Below, piece after piece: positions 41,313 through 50,273 of a DNA stretch of 64,000 bases. Where the stretch lies: positions 4,526,001 to 4,590,000 of the forward strand of contig NC_014640.1 of NCBI RefSeq assembly GCF_000165835.1, in the 5' to 3' direction. The notes beneath the pieces were generated by a model that ran no database searches, had not been told where the DNA came from, and worked only from the letters and a program-made list of their open reading frames with translations. Each line of letters opens with the position of its first letter. Position 1 is the stretch's first letter. Origin of the DNA: Achromobacter xylosoxidans A8 (GTDB taxonomy: Bacteria > Pseudomonadota > Gammaproteobacteria > Burkholderiales > Burkholderiaceae_B). Made by a program: the position numbers and the translations under genes.

Positions 41313-41346
41313 CCCCCCGAAGCGCTGCGCGCTTCCCCCCAGGGGG
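41313..41346. repeat. Palindromic REP-like intergenic repeat in the transporter operon
   Basis: Immediately after the binding-protein stop, a run of six Cs is followed by GAAGCGC-TGC-GCGCTTC, then six Cs, A and GGGGGC. This allows two hairpins (GAAGCGC/GCGCTTC, or C-run with G-run). A further hairpin CCGGC-AAA-GCCGG follows at about 41359. I recall similar intergenic palindromes from Burkholderiales genomes; copy number must be checked by search. The location suggests stabilisation or partial termination of the upstream mRNA. Confidence 0.65.
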
Positions 41347-41474
41347 CATGCCTGCGGACCGGCAAAGCCGGCTCCGCGGCATCCCGCTAGATTGATATAC
41401 GTTGAAGCGTCGGCGATGTCCGTTGCCGCATTAACCCCACCGACCCGTTCCGGTGCAAGCCGGGGCGGTGATTT

Positions 41475-42398
41475 ATGACCGGATTTCTCATCAAACGCGT
41501 GTTGCAGGCCGTCTTCGTGATCGTGGCCGTGACGCTGCTCGTCTCCTATGCCGTGCGCCTCACCGGCGACCCTGCGCTGATGCTCAGCCAGGGCTCGGGC
41601 AGCGTCACCGAGCAGGACCTGGCCAATATCCGCCAGGCGCTGGGCTTGAACCGCCCCTTCCACGAGCAATACCTGTCTTATATGCAGGGACTGCTGCATG
41701 GCGATTTCGGCCGCAGCTTCATGGGCGGCACCTCGGTCGCCAAGCTGATTGGCGACGCCCTGCCCGCCACGCTGATGCTGGCGTTCACTTCGCTGCTGGC
41801 GTCCATTCTGATCTCGTTGCCGCTGGGCATCCAGGCCGCGATCAAGCGCGGCAAGGCCACCGACCAGGCGATCCGCATCCTGTCGCTGGTGGGGTTGTCC
41901 TTCCCCAACTTCTGGCTGGCGCTGATGCTGGTGCTGCTGCTGTCGATCACCTTCCCGCTATTGCCGCCGTCCGGCTGGAGCGGTCCCGCCAGCCTGGTGC
42001 TGCCCTCGCTGACGATGGCCATCATCCTCAGCGCCACCAATATCCGCCTGGTGCGCACCACCATGCTGGAAACGCTGTCGGCGCAATACATCATGGTGGC
42101 GCGCAGCAAGGGCCTGAAGGAACGCGTGGTGCTGTACAAGCACGCGCTGCGCAACTGCGCGATTCCGCTCATCACCTACCTGGGCTTGCAGTTCGGCGGC
42201 TTGATCGGCGGCATCGTGGTGATTGAAATGGTCTTCAACTGGCCGGGCCTGGGCACGCTGGCGTTCGATGCCATCTCCGGCCGCGACTACCCGGTGTTGC
42301 AAGGCACGGTCACCGTGCTGGCCACCGTCATCGTCCTGGTCAACCTGATCGTCGACATCGCCTACGGCATCGTCGACCCCCGCATCCGCACGCGCTGA
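41475..42398 (+). CDS. Peptide ABC transporter permease (DppB type)
   Basis: A 307-residue inner-membrane permease of the BPD_transp_1 family with six predicted helices. It begins MTGFLIKRVLQAVFVIVAVTLLVSYAV, the typical DppB opening, and has LGLNRPFHEQYLSYMQGLLHGDFGRSF. The EAA loop is at about 205-225 (ARSKGLKERVVLYKHALRNCAIPLI), which contacts the ATPase. The C-terminal VVDIAYGIVDPRIR-like end (IVDIAYGIVDPRIR) is standard. The second permease gene starts 5 bases after its stop. Confidence 0.95.
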   Translation: MTGFLIKRVLQAVFVIVAVTLLVSYAVRLTGDPALMLSQGSGSVTEQDLANIRQALGLNRPFHEQYLSYMQGLLHGDFGRSFMGGTSVAKLIGDALPATLMLAFTSLLASILISLPLGIQAAIKRGKATDQAIRILSLVGLSFPNFWLALMLVLLLSITFPLLPPSGWSGPASLVLPSLTMAIILSATNIRLVRTTMLETLSAQYIMVARSKGLKERVVLYKHALRNCAIPLITYLGLQFGGLIGGIVVIEMVFNWPGLGTLAFDAISGRDYPVLQGTVTVLATVIVLVNLIVDIAYGIVDPRIRTR

Positions 42399-42403
42399 GC
42401 CTT

Positions 42404-43273
42404 ATGCAGACTACTACCCCCACCGCCGCCGCCCCCAAGGCGGCCAAGCCCCGCAGCCGCTACCGCTCGCTGGAATTCGTGCTGGGCGTCGTGCTGACCG
42501 GCACCATGATCCTGCTGGTACTGACTTCCGGCTGGCTGTTCCCCGATGGCGGCGAAGCCATGGACCTGGCCGCCCGCCTGACCGCGCCCTTCGCTTCGGC
42601 GGCCCATCCCTTCGGCACCGATCCGCTGGGCCGCGACGTGCTGGCGCGCGTCATCGTCGGCGGCAAGATCTCGCTGACGGTGGGCTTCGTCTCGGTCGTC
42701 GGCGGCGCGCTGCTGGGCATCGTCATGGGCCTGATCGCCGGCTATTACCGCGGCTTCTGGGACATGATCGTGATGCGCTTTGCCGACGTGCAGCTGGCAC
42801 TGCCGTTCATCCTGGTGGCCATCACTTTCATCGCCATCCTGGGCGGCGGCCTGTTCAACGTCATCTTCTTCATGATCGTGTCGCAGTGGGTGCAATACGC
42901 GCGCCTGGTGCGCGCCCAGGTCCTGGCCCTGCGCGAGCGCGAGTTCGTGCTGGCCGCCCGCGCCTTCGGCGTGCGCGACCTGGCCATGATCCGCCACCAC
43001 ATCGTGCCCAACCTGCTGGGCCCGCTGGTCATCCTGATGACCCTGAACGTCGCCAACAACATCCTGCTGGAAAGCAGCCTGACCTTCCTGGGCCTGGGCG
43101 TGGATCCCATGATCCCGAGCTGGGGCGGTATGCTTGCCGACGGCCGCACCTACATGCAGACGGCCTGGTGGGTCAGCGTCTTCCCGGGCCTGGCCATCAT
43201 GCTGACGGTACTGGGCCTGAACCTGCTGGGCGACTGGCTGCGCGACCGCCTGGACCCGACCGGCAAGGTCTGA
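42404..43273 (+). CDS. Peptide ABC transporter permease (DppC type)
   Basis: A 289-residue inner-membrane permease. It has the OppC_N-like first helix (LEFVLGVVLTGTMILLVLTSGWLF), then the diagnostic HPFGTDPLGRDVLARVIVGGKISL, five further helices, and the EAA loop LAARAFGVRDLAMIRHHIVPNLLGPLVIL. It ends in the conserved GDWLRDRLDPTGK. It pairs with the DppB-type permease to form the translocation pore for the system encoded by this operon. Confidence 0.96.
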   Translation: MQTTTPTAAAPKAAKPRSRYRSLEFVLGVVLTGTMILLVLTSGWLFPDGGEAMDLAARLTAPFASAAHPFGTDPLGRDVLARVIVGGKISLTVGFVSVVGGALLGIVMGLIAGYYRGFWDMIVMRFADVQLALPFILVAITFIAILGGGLFNVIFFMIVSQWVQYARLVRAQVLALREREFVLAARAFGVRDLAMIRHHIVPNLLGPLVILMTLNVANNILLESSLTFLGLGVDPMIPSWGGMLADGRTYMQTAWWVSVFPGLAIMLTVLGLNLLGDWLRDRLDPTGKV

Positions 43274-43307
43274 AGCCGCCCCGGTCCGCCTGAAAGGAAT
43301 ATCGAGT

Positions 43308-45047
43308 ATGTCTTTGCTGGAAAAAACATTCGACCGCACGCTGGACGCCTGGACCCACGCCTACATGGCGCCGGCCTGGCGCGGCGCGGTCGTGGAAGGC
43401 TGGCTGTTCGAAGGCGTGGAGGCGCGCCGCGCGGCGCAGGAACGCCTGGCCCAGGCCGGCGTCACGGCGCGCTTTCGCAGCGCCTACAAGCCGCTGCTGC
43501 ACTACTTCCTGGAAGAGGTCGAGCGCGCAGGGCTGGCGTCCGTCGTGGTGCGCTATCCGCTGCACGAACAGGCCCAGGCCAAGCGCTTCACGCTGGAAGC
43601 CTATCCGCTCATCGCGCTGCTGCACGGCGTGGACGTCGCCATGCAGCCCGGCGCGGACGACCTGCATTACGACGTCAGCCTGAGCTACGTTGACGGCCGC
43701 AAGATCGATACGCGCGTCTATGCGCCGAACCAGATCGGCTACGCCCAGGACGGCACGCCGGAGCTCTCGCCCACCGGTTGGCTGCGGGTGCGCGACGCCG
43801 AAGGCGCGCTGCAGACCGATGCCGCCCAGGCCACCGAGTACCAGCAGGCATTCCGCGCCATCGTGGACACGGTGCGCAACCATGCCTGGGGTGCGCACGA
43901 GCCCTATTTCGAACGCCTGGAAATCCGCGTGGACCTGCCGGGCATCGACTTCGCCCTGCCGGTGGACGAGGAAATCGTCAGCACCTTCGAAGCGCTGCAC
44001 GAAGACATCTATTTCTCGCTGCTGGAACACTTCCAGAAGCATTCCGGCCGCCCGTCCGGCGACCGCGGGCTGCAACCCGGCCAGATCATTCCCGACATCC
44101 GCCGCCACGACGGGGCGGCGCGCGTGCAGATCTCGCTGGAACATTTCGGGGCTTTGACGCCCGTCGCTCCCGCCGCGCCCGATGCGCCGCTGGCCCAGCT
44201 CCGCGAACCGCTGTCCGCCGGGCAGATCGCCGGCTGCATGGCCGCGTTCGGCGGCGACGCCTTCCAGGCCGTCTCGCGCCAGGGCCGCCCGGTGCTGGGC
44301 ACTTATCTGCGCGGCCCCGGTCCCGCCGTCTTCATCTCGGGCGCGCAGCACGCCAACGAAACCTCCGGCGTGGTCGGCGCCCTGCGCGCGGCGCAAACGC
44401 TGGCCGAGCGCGGCGATGCCCATTTCGCCCTGATCGCCGCCGAAAACCCGGATGGCTACGCGCTATTCAACCGCCTGCGCGAACACCATCCGCGCCATAT
44501 GCTGCATGCCTCGCGCTACAGCGCGCTGGGCGATGACATCGCCTATCGCGAACGCGCGCCGTTCTTCGAGCGCGAAGGCCGCCACCAGGCGCACGCCATC
44601 AGCGGCGCGCAGTTGCACATCAATCTGCACGGCTATCCCGCCCATGAATGGACCCGGCCGCTGTCCGGCTATCTGCCGCGCCACTTCGAGCTGTGGACCA
44701 TCCCCAAGGGCTTCTTCCTGGTGCTGCGCCATCATCCGGGCTGGGGCGATCGCGCCCGCCGCCTGATCGAAGGCGTGACCGCCAGGCTGGCCCGCAACGT
44801 CCCCGGCCTGGTCGAGTTCAATGCCCGGCAGCTTGAACTATTCCAGGCGCACGCGCTCGAAACCGGATTCGATGTGCTGAACGGCATCCCGGTGCAGATC
44901 AGCGAAAGCGACCGCGAAGACCTGCCCATGGCGCTGATTTCGGAGTTTCCGGATGAAACCGTCTACGGCGACCGATTCGTTTTCGCGCATACTGTGCAAA
45001 TGGAAACCGTCCTGGCGGCGACCGAGCTCTACCGCGCAGGGCTCTAG
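43308..45047 (+). CDS. M14-family zinc carboxypeptidase-like protein in the peptide-import operon
   Basis: 579 residues. The M14 catalytic domain is in the C-terminal half (about 310-575). The zinc motif HxxE is H348-E351 in AQHANETSG, the third ligand is probably H441 in NLHGYPAHEW, and a Glu near the C-terminus (EFPDETVYG) may be the general base. The N-terminal 300 residues are a lineage-specific alpha/beta part. No signal peptide is visible, so it would be cytoplasmic. It lies 34 bases after the permease gene and probably trims or processes the imported peptide. Confidence 0.85.
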   Translation: MSLLEKTFDRTLDAWTHAYMAPAWRGAVVEGWLFEGVEARRAAQERLAQAGVTARFRSAYKPLLHYFLEEVERAGLASVVVRYPLHEQAQAKRFTLEAYPLIALLHGVDVAMQPGADDLHYDVSLSYVDGRKIDTRVYAPNQIGYAQDGTPELSPTGWLRVRDAEGALQTDAAQATEYQQAFRAIVDTVRNHAWGAHEPYFERLEIRVDLPGIDFALPVDEEIVSTFEALHEDIYFSLLEHFQKHSGRPSGDRGLQPGQIIPDIRRHDGAARVQISLEHFGALTPVAPAAPDAPLAQLREPLSAGQIAGCMAAFGGDAFQAVSRQGRPVLGTYLRGPGPAVFISGAQHANETSGVVGALRAAQTLAERGDAHFALIAAENPDGYALFNRLREHHPRHMLHASRYSALGDDIAYRERAPFFEREGRHQAHAISGAQLHINLHGYPAHEWTRPLSGYLPRHFELWTIPKGFFLVLRHHPGWGDRARRLIEGVTARLARNVPGLVEFNARQLELFQAHALETGFDVLNGIPVQISESDREDLPMALISEFPDETVYGDRFVFAHTVQMETVLAATELYRAGL

Positions 45048-45112
45048 CGGCAAAAAAGCCCGGCGCAGGCCAAGGACCACGCCGGCACCCGACCTGTAAA
45101 ACCATTAGAAAA

Positions 45113-45550
45113 ATGAATATCCGAGAACGCAACCACGGCGATGACCTGGCCCTGGTGGACATCTGGCTCCGTTCGGTACGCGCCACCCACACGTTCCTGA
45201 CGGAAAAGGAAATCCAGGCCATGTACCCGCAGGTGCTCAACACCCACCTGCCTTCGGTACGGGTCTGGGTCTGTGAGGACGATGCCGGCGAAGTCGCCGG
45301 TTTCATGGGCCTGAATGGCAACAAGGTCGAAATGCTGTTCGTGGACGCCAACAAGCGCGGCAAGGGAGCAGGCCGGCGCCTGCTGAATTTCGCGCGTTCG
45401 CTGCACGGCACCCTGCTGGTGGACGTGAACGAGCAGAACCCCCAGGCCCATGGCTTTTACAAGCACTACGGTTTCGAGGACGTGGGCCGTTCGGCGCAGG
45501 ATGACTCGGGCCGCCCCCGCCCCATCATCCACATGAAGCTGGCGGGCTGA
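45113..45550 (+). CDS. GNAT-family acetyltransferase (YjaB-like)
   Basis: A 145-residue GNAT protein. The acetyl-CoA loop is VDANKRGKGAGRRLLNFA (motif A, about 77-94), preceded by VEMLFVD and followed by LLVDVNEQNPQAHGFYKHYGF (motif B). It resembles E. coli YjaB in length and in the start MNIRERNHGDDLALVDIWLRSVRATHTFL. The acceptor is not known. It lies 65 bases downstream of the peptidase gene and may be read from the same transcript, though it has no obvious functional link. Confidence 0.92.
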   Translation: MNIRERNHGDDLALVDIWLRSVRATHTFLTEKEIQAMYPQVLNTHLPSVRVWVCEDDAGEVAGFMGLNGNKVEMLFVDANKRGKGAGRRLLNFARSLHGTLLVDVNEQNPQAHGFYKHYGFEDVGRSAQDDSGRPRPIIHMKLAG

Positions 45551-45585
45551 GGCCCTGCTGACGCCCCGTCCCCCCTGACAGGCGC

Positions 45586-45771
45586 CTAGCCCTTGGATTG
45601 CTCCGGATGCCTGGCCCGCCAGGCTTTCAGCGCTTCCCGGTAGTCGTCCATGGCTTCGTTATAGGTGTCATAGACGCAGGGTATGCAGCCGCTGTTGCAA
45701 CACTCTTCGGGCGCGGGCGCTTCGGGCGGAACGGGCTGCGGGTCGTCGACGGGGATCTGCTTGGTGCTCAT
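45586..45771 (-). CDS. Small oxidoreductase-like domain protein
   Basis: A 61-residue protein. It contains the Cys pattern EECCNSGCIPCVYDTYNEAMDDYREALKAW, matching the oxidoreductase-like N-terminal domain (PF09791 type) with a Pro-rich lead. The CC-x3-C-x2-C motif suggests metal or Fe-S binding or redox activity; no activity is established for the bacterial forms. Its ATG overlaps the stop of the upstream GNAT gene (ATGA, 45771-45768), so the two are translationally coupled. Confidence 0.85.
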   Translation of the reverse strand: MSTKQIPVDDPQPVPPEAPAPEECCNSGCIPCVYDTYNEAMDDYREALKAWRARHPEQSKG

Positions 45772-46376
45772 ACCCGAATCTTAGCGCCGATGCCGGGTGC
45801 AGCGTCCGCGGCCGGCAGCGGCCATTCGGCACGGCGGATTTCGTAGTGGCGCTTGCCGACGCCGCCCGCGCCCGCGCCGCCGATCTGGCGCATGCCGCAT
45901 TTTTCCAGCACCCGGCAGGACGCGGCGTTCTCTTCCAACGCCACGGCGGCCAGCGCGTCCACCGACAGCCGCTTGAACCCCAGCGACAGCAGCGCCTGGG
46001 CGATTTCCGTGGCGTATCCCTTGCCCCAGCTCGCGGGCAGGAAAGCATAGGCCACCTCGACCTCGTCGCGGCCCCGCGACTGGGTACGCTTCAGGCCTGC
46101 CCGCCCCGCCAGCAGGCCGCTGGCGCGGTCAGTCAGCACATACATCCCGAAGCCTTGCTCGGCCCAATGCTCGACGTTCTGCAATAGATAGCGGCGGCTG
46201 GCCGACTCCGTCCGGGTGCCGCCCATGGTCGCCATGAGGCGCTCGTCCGCATGCATGGCGGCAATGAAGGAAATATGCGTGTCATCCATGCGCAGGGCAT
46301 GCAGCCTGGCGGTCTGGAAGGTATCGGGGAGTAGCGCGGCAGGCATGGCGGGCGGAAGGAACAGGATGCCGGACAT
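45768..46376 (-). CDS. RimJ/RimL-type GNAT acetyltransferase
   Basis: A 202-residue acetyltransferase of the Acetyltransf_3 group. Typical elements are FQTARLHALRMDDTHISFIAAMHAD, GMYVLTDRASGLLAGRAGLKR, and the CoA-binding VEVAYAFLPASWGKGYATEIAQALLSLGF. The RimJ/L-like ALEENAASCRVLEKCGM comes next. The substrate may be a protein N-terminus or small molecule; not determinable. It shares an ATGA overlap with the downstream small Cys-rich gene. A start closer to MPAALLPDTF (11 residues in) is also possible. Confidence 0.88.
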   Translation of the reverse strand: MSGILFLPPAMPAALLPDTFQTARLHALRMDDTHISFIAAMHADERLMATMGGTRTESASRRYLLQNVEHWAEQGFGMYVLTDRASGLLAGRAGLKRTQSRGRDEVEVAYAFLPASWGKGYATEIAQALLSLGFKRLSVDALAAVALEENAASCRVLEKCGMRQIGGAGAGGVGKRHYEIRRAEWPLPAADAAPGIGAKIRV

Positions 46377-46452
46377 GATACCGGCGGCCGGCCCGCCGGC
46401 CCATCGTCCAATGGACGAATCCCGCGGACCGAGGCCGGACCGGGATTCGGCT

Positions 46453-47055
46453 TCAGTCGCGGCGCAGGCCCAGGAAACTCCAGCGCACGTCGGCGCGGTC
46501 CAGCATGTCTTCGCGTGAACTGAGATGGTGCGAAGACAGGCCGTGGCCGGCTGCCAGCGCGATCGTTTCCTGCGCGGACACGTCGAACATGCGGCGTCCT
46601 TGCGGCACCGGACCGTGCCGCAGCGACATCAGGATCTGGCCTTGCGGCGCCAGCAGCGCGGCCAGCGCCTGCATGCCCAACCTGCGTTCATCGGCGTCCA
46701 GATGCATCCACACGGCCGTCAGCATGATCACGTCGAATACCCGGCCCTGGCGCCGCAAGAGGGCCAGTTCGGGCAGAGCGTCGTCGACCCACTCCAGGTT
46801 GGGCAGCGCGTGACGGCGCTGACCCTCCTGGCGGAGTTCGGGCGTGGGTTCGGCCGCAACCACTGCATGGCCCATCCGCGCCAGCGCGGCGGCGTCGCGC
46901 CCTGACCCCGCGCCTATGTCGGCGATGCGCGACGGCGCCGAGGGGATCAGGTGCGCCACGTCGCGGTGCACGTCTGCGAACGCAATGCTCTCGTACTGGT
47001 CTGCCAGGGCTGCGGCGTTTTCGCCATAGCCCTGCGTGCCGGCGGCTCCTGTCAT
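46453..47055 (-). CDS. Class I SAM-dependent methyltransferase
   Basis: 200 residues. Motif I is complete: RIADIGAGSGRDAAALARMG (about 43-62). Motif II is AVVAAEPTPELRQEG with the ribose-binding Glu, then LEWVDDALPEL and FDVIMLTAVWMHLDADERRLG. This is the Methyltransf_11/25 pattern of small-molecule methyltransferases. Its ATG overlaps the stop of the transglycosylase gene by four bases (ATGA), so translation is coupled although the functions look unrelated. Substrate unknown. Confidence 0.9.
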   Translation of the reverse strand: MTGAAGTQGYGENAAALADQYESIAFADVHRDVAHLIPSAPSRIADIGAGSGRDAAALARMGHAVVAAEPTPELRQEGQRRHALPNLEWVDDALPELALLRRQGRVFDVIMLTAVWMHLDADERRLGMQALAALLAPQGQILMSLRHGPVPQGRRMFDVSAQETIALAAGHGLSSHHLSSREDMLDRADVRWSFLGLRRD

Positions 47056-48701
47056 TGCTGGGCCGCCGGGCGGGCCTGGATCGCCGCGGGCGGCCAGGTG
47101 GCCTTGATCGCATCGTAGATGCGCTTGCCCACGCGGCCGTCCTCGGGCAGCTTGCGCTTGACCTGTTCTTCGCGCACGGCATCGCGGGTCTTGCTGCCCG
47201 GGATGCCATCGGCCACGCCTACGTCATGGCCCAGGCCATAGAGCATCTCCTGCAGTTCCTTGATCTGCGCGCGCGACAGCCCCGGATCGTCCGTGGGCCA
47301 GGCCGCGACCAGGTCCGGACCGCCTTGCAGGCGGTTGAGCAGCATCGACACCGCCAGGCCATAGCGGCGCGACTGGTTGTAATGCAGGATGGCGTCGAAG
47401 TTCACGGTGGCCAGGAACACCGGGCCGGCGGAGCCGGTGGGTGCGAACAGATAGGCCTGCTCTTCGTTGCCCGAGGGCAGCTTCAGCGCCGAGCCGTTGC
47501 CCTGCTTCAGGCCGGCCTGGGCCCACTGGGCAATCGTGCGGCGGTCCTGCGAGCCCACGTATTCCGCGTCAGGCGAGGCCGGGATGGCGGCGGCCAGCTC
47601 GGCCGGCACGCGCACTTCAATCACGGCAGGCAGATTGTGGGTCCACTTGGCGCGGCGCTTGCGCAGGTGGTTGGCGGTGGAAGCCAACGCGTCGGGCAGC
47701 GAGTTGTACAGGTCGATCTTGCCGTTGCCGTCGCCGTCGGCGGCCAGTTCATAGAACGAGGTCGGGATGAACTGCGTCATGCCGAAGGCGCCGCTCCAGG
47801 AGCCGATGAAATTATCCGCCGGCACCACGCCATCACGCAGCAGGCGCACCGAGGCGTAGGCGTTCTTTTCCCACAACTGCTTGTTCTCGGTGCAGGCGCG
47901 CGTCAGCCAGGCGTCCAGCACATTGGTCTTGCCGACCTGGCGGCCGTAGTTGGTTTCGATGCCGAAGATGGCGACCAGCGTGGCCGGGTCGACCTGATAC
48001 TGCTGGCTGATGGCCGACAACTGCGGACCGTATTTGGCAAGCACCGCGAGGCCGTCGCGCACGCGCTCTTCGTCCACGGTCTTGGCGATGTAATCCCACC
48101 AGGCTTCGCGCCCTTCGGGCTGGCCCTTGGCGGATGCGACCGTGGTGGGCAGCAGCTTGGCGTTGGCGGTGTACTTGTCCCAGTCCGCCACGGTCAGGCC
48201 GTTGGCCGTGGCGCCCTTGCGCAGCTTGGCGATGCAAGCCTTGGTGTCGAGTTCGGTCGGAATGATGACCGTGGGAGCGGGCGCGGCGGTGGCGGCCGGC
48301 GCTGCCGGAGCGGCGGTAGCAGCCGGCGCAGCGGTGGCGGCGGGAGCGGCGGTCGCCGCCGGAGCCGCCGCTGCCGGGGCCGCCGTGGGCGCGGGCAAGG
48401 TTGCGGGCGCAGGCAAGGTTGCCGGCGCAGGCGCGGCCGACCTGGGAGGCAACGCCTGGCCGGCCCGGTCGTCAACCGAAGCCGCCGGCGCATTGCTGGC
48501 AGGCGCGGGCGCATCGTCGAAGCTGCGCTTGGGCGTCAGGGCAGGCAGGGTCTGAACCGGCACTGCGGGCTGGGCGCGCGAACCGGTGGCGGAAGCGGGC
48601 CCCTGCGCCTGCGCGGCGCCGGCAGCAGCGGCGGTAAAAGCCGCGGCCAGCAGCACGCGGGAGAAGGAGTCGATTCGAAGGCGTACGGAACGCTGACGCA
48701 T
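47052..48701 (-). CDS. mltB: Lytic murein transglycosylase, MltB family, with peptidoglycan-binding domain
   Basis: 549 residues. A signal peptide (VLLAAAFTAAAAGAAQAQ) is followed by a low-complexity Pro/Ala linker (about 50-147, encoded by near-repeats at 48270-48440). The SLT_2 catalytic domain spans about 150-450, with the catalytic Glu in IFGIETNYGRQVG, the FGMTQFIPTSFYELAADGDGNG segment and LYNSLPDALASTANHL. A PG_binding_1 domain lies at about 475-535 (LSRAQIKELQEMLYGLGHDVG). It cleaves glycan strands to 1,6-anhydromuropeptides. No lipobox, so probably soluble or periplasmic. The long Ala/Pro linker is unusual. Confidence 0.93.
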   Translation of the reverse strand: MRQRSVRLRIDSFSRVLLAAAFTAAAAGAAQAQGPASATGSRAQPAVPVQTLPALTPKRSFDDAPAPASNAPAASVDDRAGQALPPRSAAPAPATLPAPATLPAPTAAPAAAAPAATAAPAATAAPAATAAPAAPAATAAPAPTVIIPTELDTKACIAKLRKGATANGLTVADWDKYTANAKLLPTTVASAKGQPEGREAWWDYIAKTVDEERVRDGLAVLAKYGPQLSAISQQYQVDPATLVAIFGIETNYGRQVGKTNVLDAWLTRACTENKQLWEKNAYASVRLLRDGVVPADNFIGSWSGAFGMTQFIPTSFYELAADGDGNGKIDLYNSLPDALASTANHLRKRRAKWTHNLPAVIEVRVPAELAAAIPASPDAEYVGSQDRRTIAQWAQAGLKQGNGSALKLPSGNEEQAYLFAPTGSAGPVFLATVNFDAILHYNQSRRYGLAVSMLLNRLQGGPDLVAAWPTDDPGLSRAQIKELQEMLYGLGHDVGVADGIPGSKTRDAVREEQVKRKLPEDGRVGKRIYDAIKATWPPAAIQARPAAQQ

Positions 48702-48836
48702 GGCTATCCTGAAAAATCGAAGTCAGCCGGGATCGTACCGCGACCGGCCATCAAAATCGAACGCATCGCAAGACCAATCCGCTTGCAGGGCCGCGCCCAC
48801 GGGCCAAGCCAGCCTGAAAGCAGCTTCGCGCCGTCC

Positions 48837-50219
48837 CTAGGCGGCTTGCCTCACGCCCACCGCGCTGTTCGCGGGCGGCGCGCGCAGCACGCGCCGGCAC
48901 AGCAGCATCGCGATCAGGCTGAACAAGGCGAAGCCCGCCGTCTGCCCCGCCAGCACGCCTTCCGGGCCGCCGTAATGCGCGCCCAGCCAGACGAAGGGCA
49001 AGGTGCCGACGGTGGCGCGCAGCCAGCCGATGACGGTGGAGTACGTGGCATAGCCCAGGTTGTTGAATACCGCGATGGCGACGAAATACAGGCTGTTGAG
49101 CGCCCAGGCGAAACTGCCGTAGCGGCAGAAGAAGACGATCAGGTCGCGCCCCGGCCCGGTCACCTGGAACAGGTCGGGCATCCAGGGCGCCAACAGGGCC
49201 AGCAGGACAGCTACCGAGAAGCCGTAGATCAAGGACCAGCGCGTGGTCAGGCGCGCCGTCTCCTGTACGCGGTCCCATTGCCCGGCGCCCAGGTTCTGTC
49301 CAAGAATAGGCCCGATGGCACCCGGCAACACGAAGAACAGCGCATAAGTCAGTTGCAGCACCCGGTCCACCACCGTCGCGCCCGCCATCACGCTGGAGCC
49401 GAAGCCCGCATAGGTGGACAGGGTGAAGATGACCGCCGCGGGCGTGGCCAGCGTGGTCAGCGCGGCCGGCAAGGCGATCCGCCCTATCGCGCCCAGGTGC
49501 GCGCGCAACGCGGCGCCTGTGGGCCAGGCAACCAGCCGGTGCTTGCGGAAGACCAGCCAGGCGCCGAGCGCCACCGTGACCAGGCGGCCCATGCCGCCGG
49601 CCCAGGCCACTCCCACCATGCCGCCGTCCAGCACGAAGATGACCAGCGGGTCCAGCGCCGCGACCGTCGCCGTCCCCGCCAACAGCACCCACATGGACTG
49701 GCGGCCATGGCCTGCGGCGCGCAGCAGGTTGGACAGCATCATGCCCACGCCCATCACGACCGCGAACGGGGTCGTGATGAGCACGTAGGACAGCAGATGC
49801 GCGCGCACGTCCTCTGCCAGGTCGATGGCCGCCGTGTAGGGGCCGATCACGGCCAGGAACAACGCGCCGGACACGAGCGCGGCCGCGGTCATCAGGACCA
49901 GCGAAGCGCCGCCCAACGCCCGGGCGCGCGGCGCATCCCCCGCCCCCAGCGCGCGCGACACCAGGGCCGTGCCGCCCACGGCCACGCCGATGCAGATCGA
50001 GATGATGGTGAACTGCGTCATCGATCCGAAGCCCACCGCGCCCAGCACCGCCTCGTCCTTGAGCGTGCCCAGGTATAGCAGCGACAGGAACTCCACCGCG
50101 AACACGGCAAGCATGCTGGCCCAGCCAGTCAGGACCATTTCCAGCACATGCGGGCCCATCGGCCCGGAAATGAAGCGGGCGCGCGGGTCGGCGGCGGCGG
50201 AAGGATTTGCGAAACTCAT
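48837..50219 (-). CDS. MATE-family efflux transporter
   Basis: A 460-residue inner-membrane protein with 12 predicted helices in two MatE halves. Seen in the first half are MVLTGWASMLAVFAVEFLSLLYLG, GGTALVSRALGAGD and the SYVLITTPFAVVMGVGMMLSNLLRAAG helix. The second half has FTLSTYAGFGSSVMAG, AIGPILGQNLGAGQWDRV and LGYATYSTVIGWLRATVGTLPFVWLG. It exports cationic drugs or metabolites in exchange for Na+ or H+. It is transcribed alone. Confidence 0.93.
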   Translation of the reverse strand: MSFANPSAAADPRARFISGPMGPHVLEMVLTGWASMLAVFAVEFLSLLYLGTLKDEAVLGAVGFGSMTQFTIISICIGVAVGGTALVSRALGAGDAPRARALGGASLVLMTAAALVSGALFLAVIGPYTAAIDLAEDVRAHLLSYVLITTPFAVVMGVGMMLSNLLRAAGHGRQSMWVLLAGTATVAALDPLVIFVLDGGMVGVAWAGGMGRLVTVALGAWLVFRKHRLVAWPTGAALRAHLGAIGRIALPAALTTLATPAAVIFTLSTYAGFGSSVMAGATVVDRVLQLTYALFFVLPGAIGPILGQNLGAGQWDRVQETARLTTRWSLIYGFSVAVLLALLAPWMPDLFQVTGPGRDLIVFFCRYGSFAWALNSLYFVAIAVFNNLGYATYSTVIGWLRATVGTLPFVWLGAHYGGPEGVLAGQTAGFALFSLIAMLLCRRVLRAPPANSAVGVRQAA

Positions 50220-50273
50220 GTGGCAATCAGATCAACTGCGGCCCAGGCCGCGGGAAATAGGAAGGTCGCGCGT

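Noticed and set aside
39789..41699. A 636-codon minus-strand frame opposite the peptide-binding protein gene
   Set aside because: The plus strand encodes a clear SBP_bac_5 protein with a signal peptide; the antisense product is compositionally biased.
48270..48440. CRISPR-like or other short-repeat array
   Set aside because: The repetition is the codon-level repeat of the Pro/Ala linker of the transglycosylase, not spaced palindromic repeats.
47055..50078. A 1007-codon plus-strand frame opposite the transglycosylase and MATE genes
   Set aside because: It spans two well-supported minus-strand genes. Its product is low-complexity His/Gln/Arg-rich and has no ribosome site or family match.
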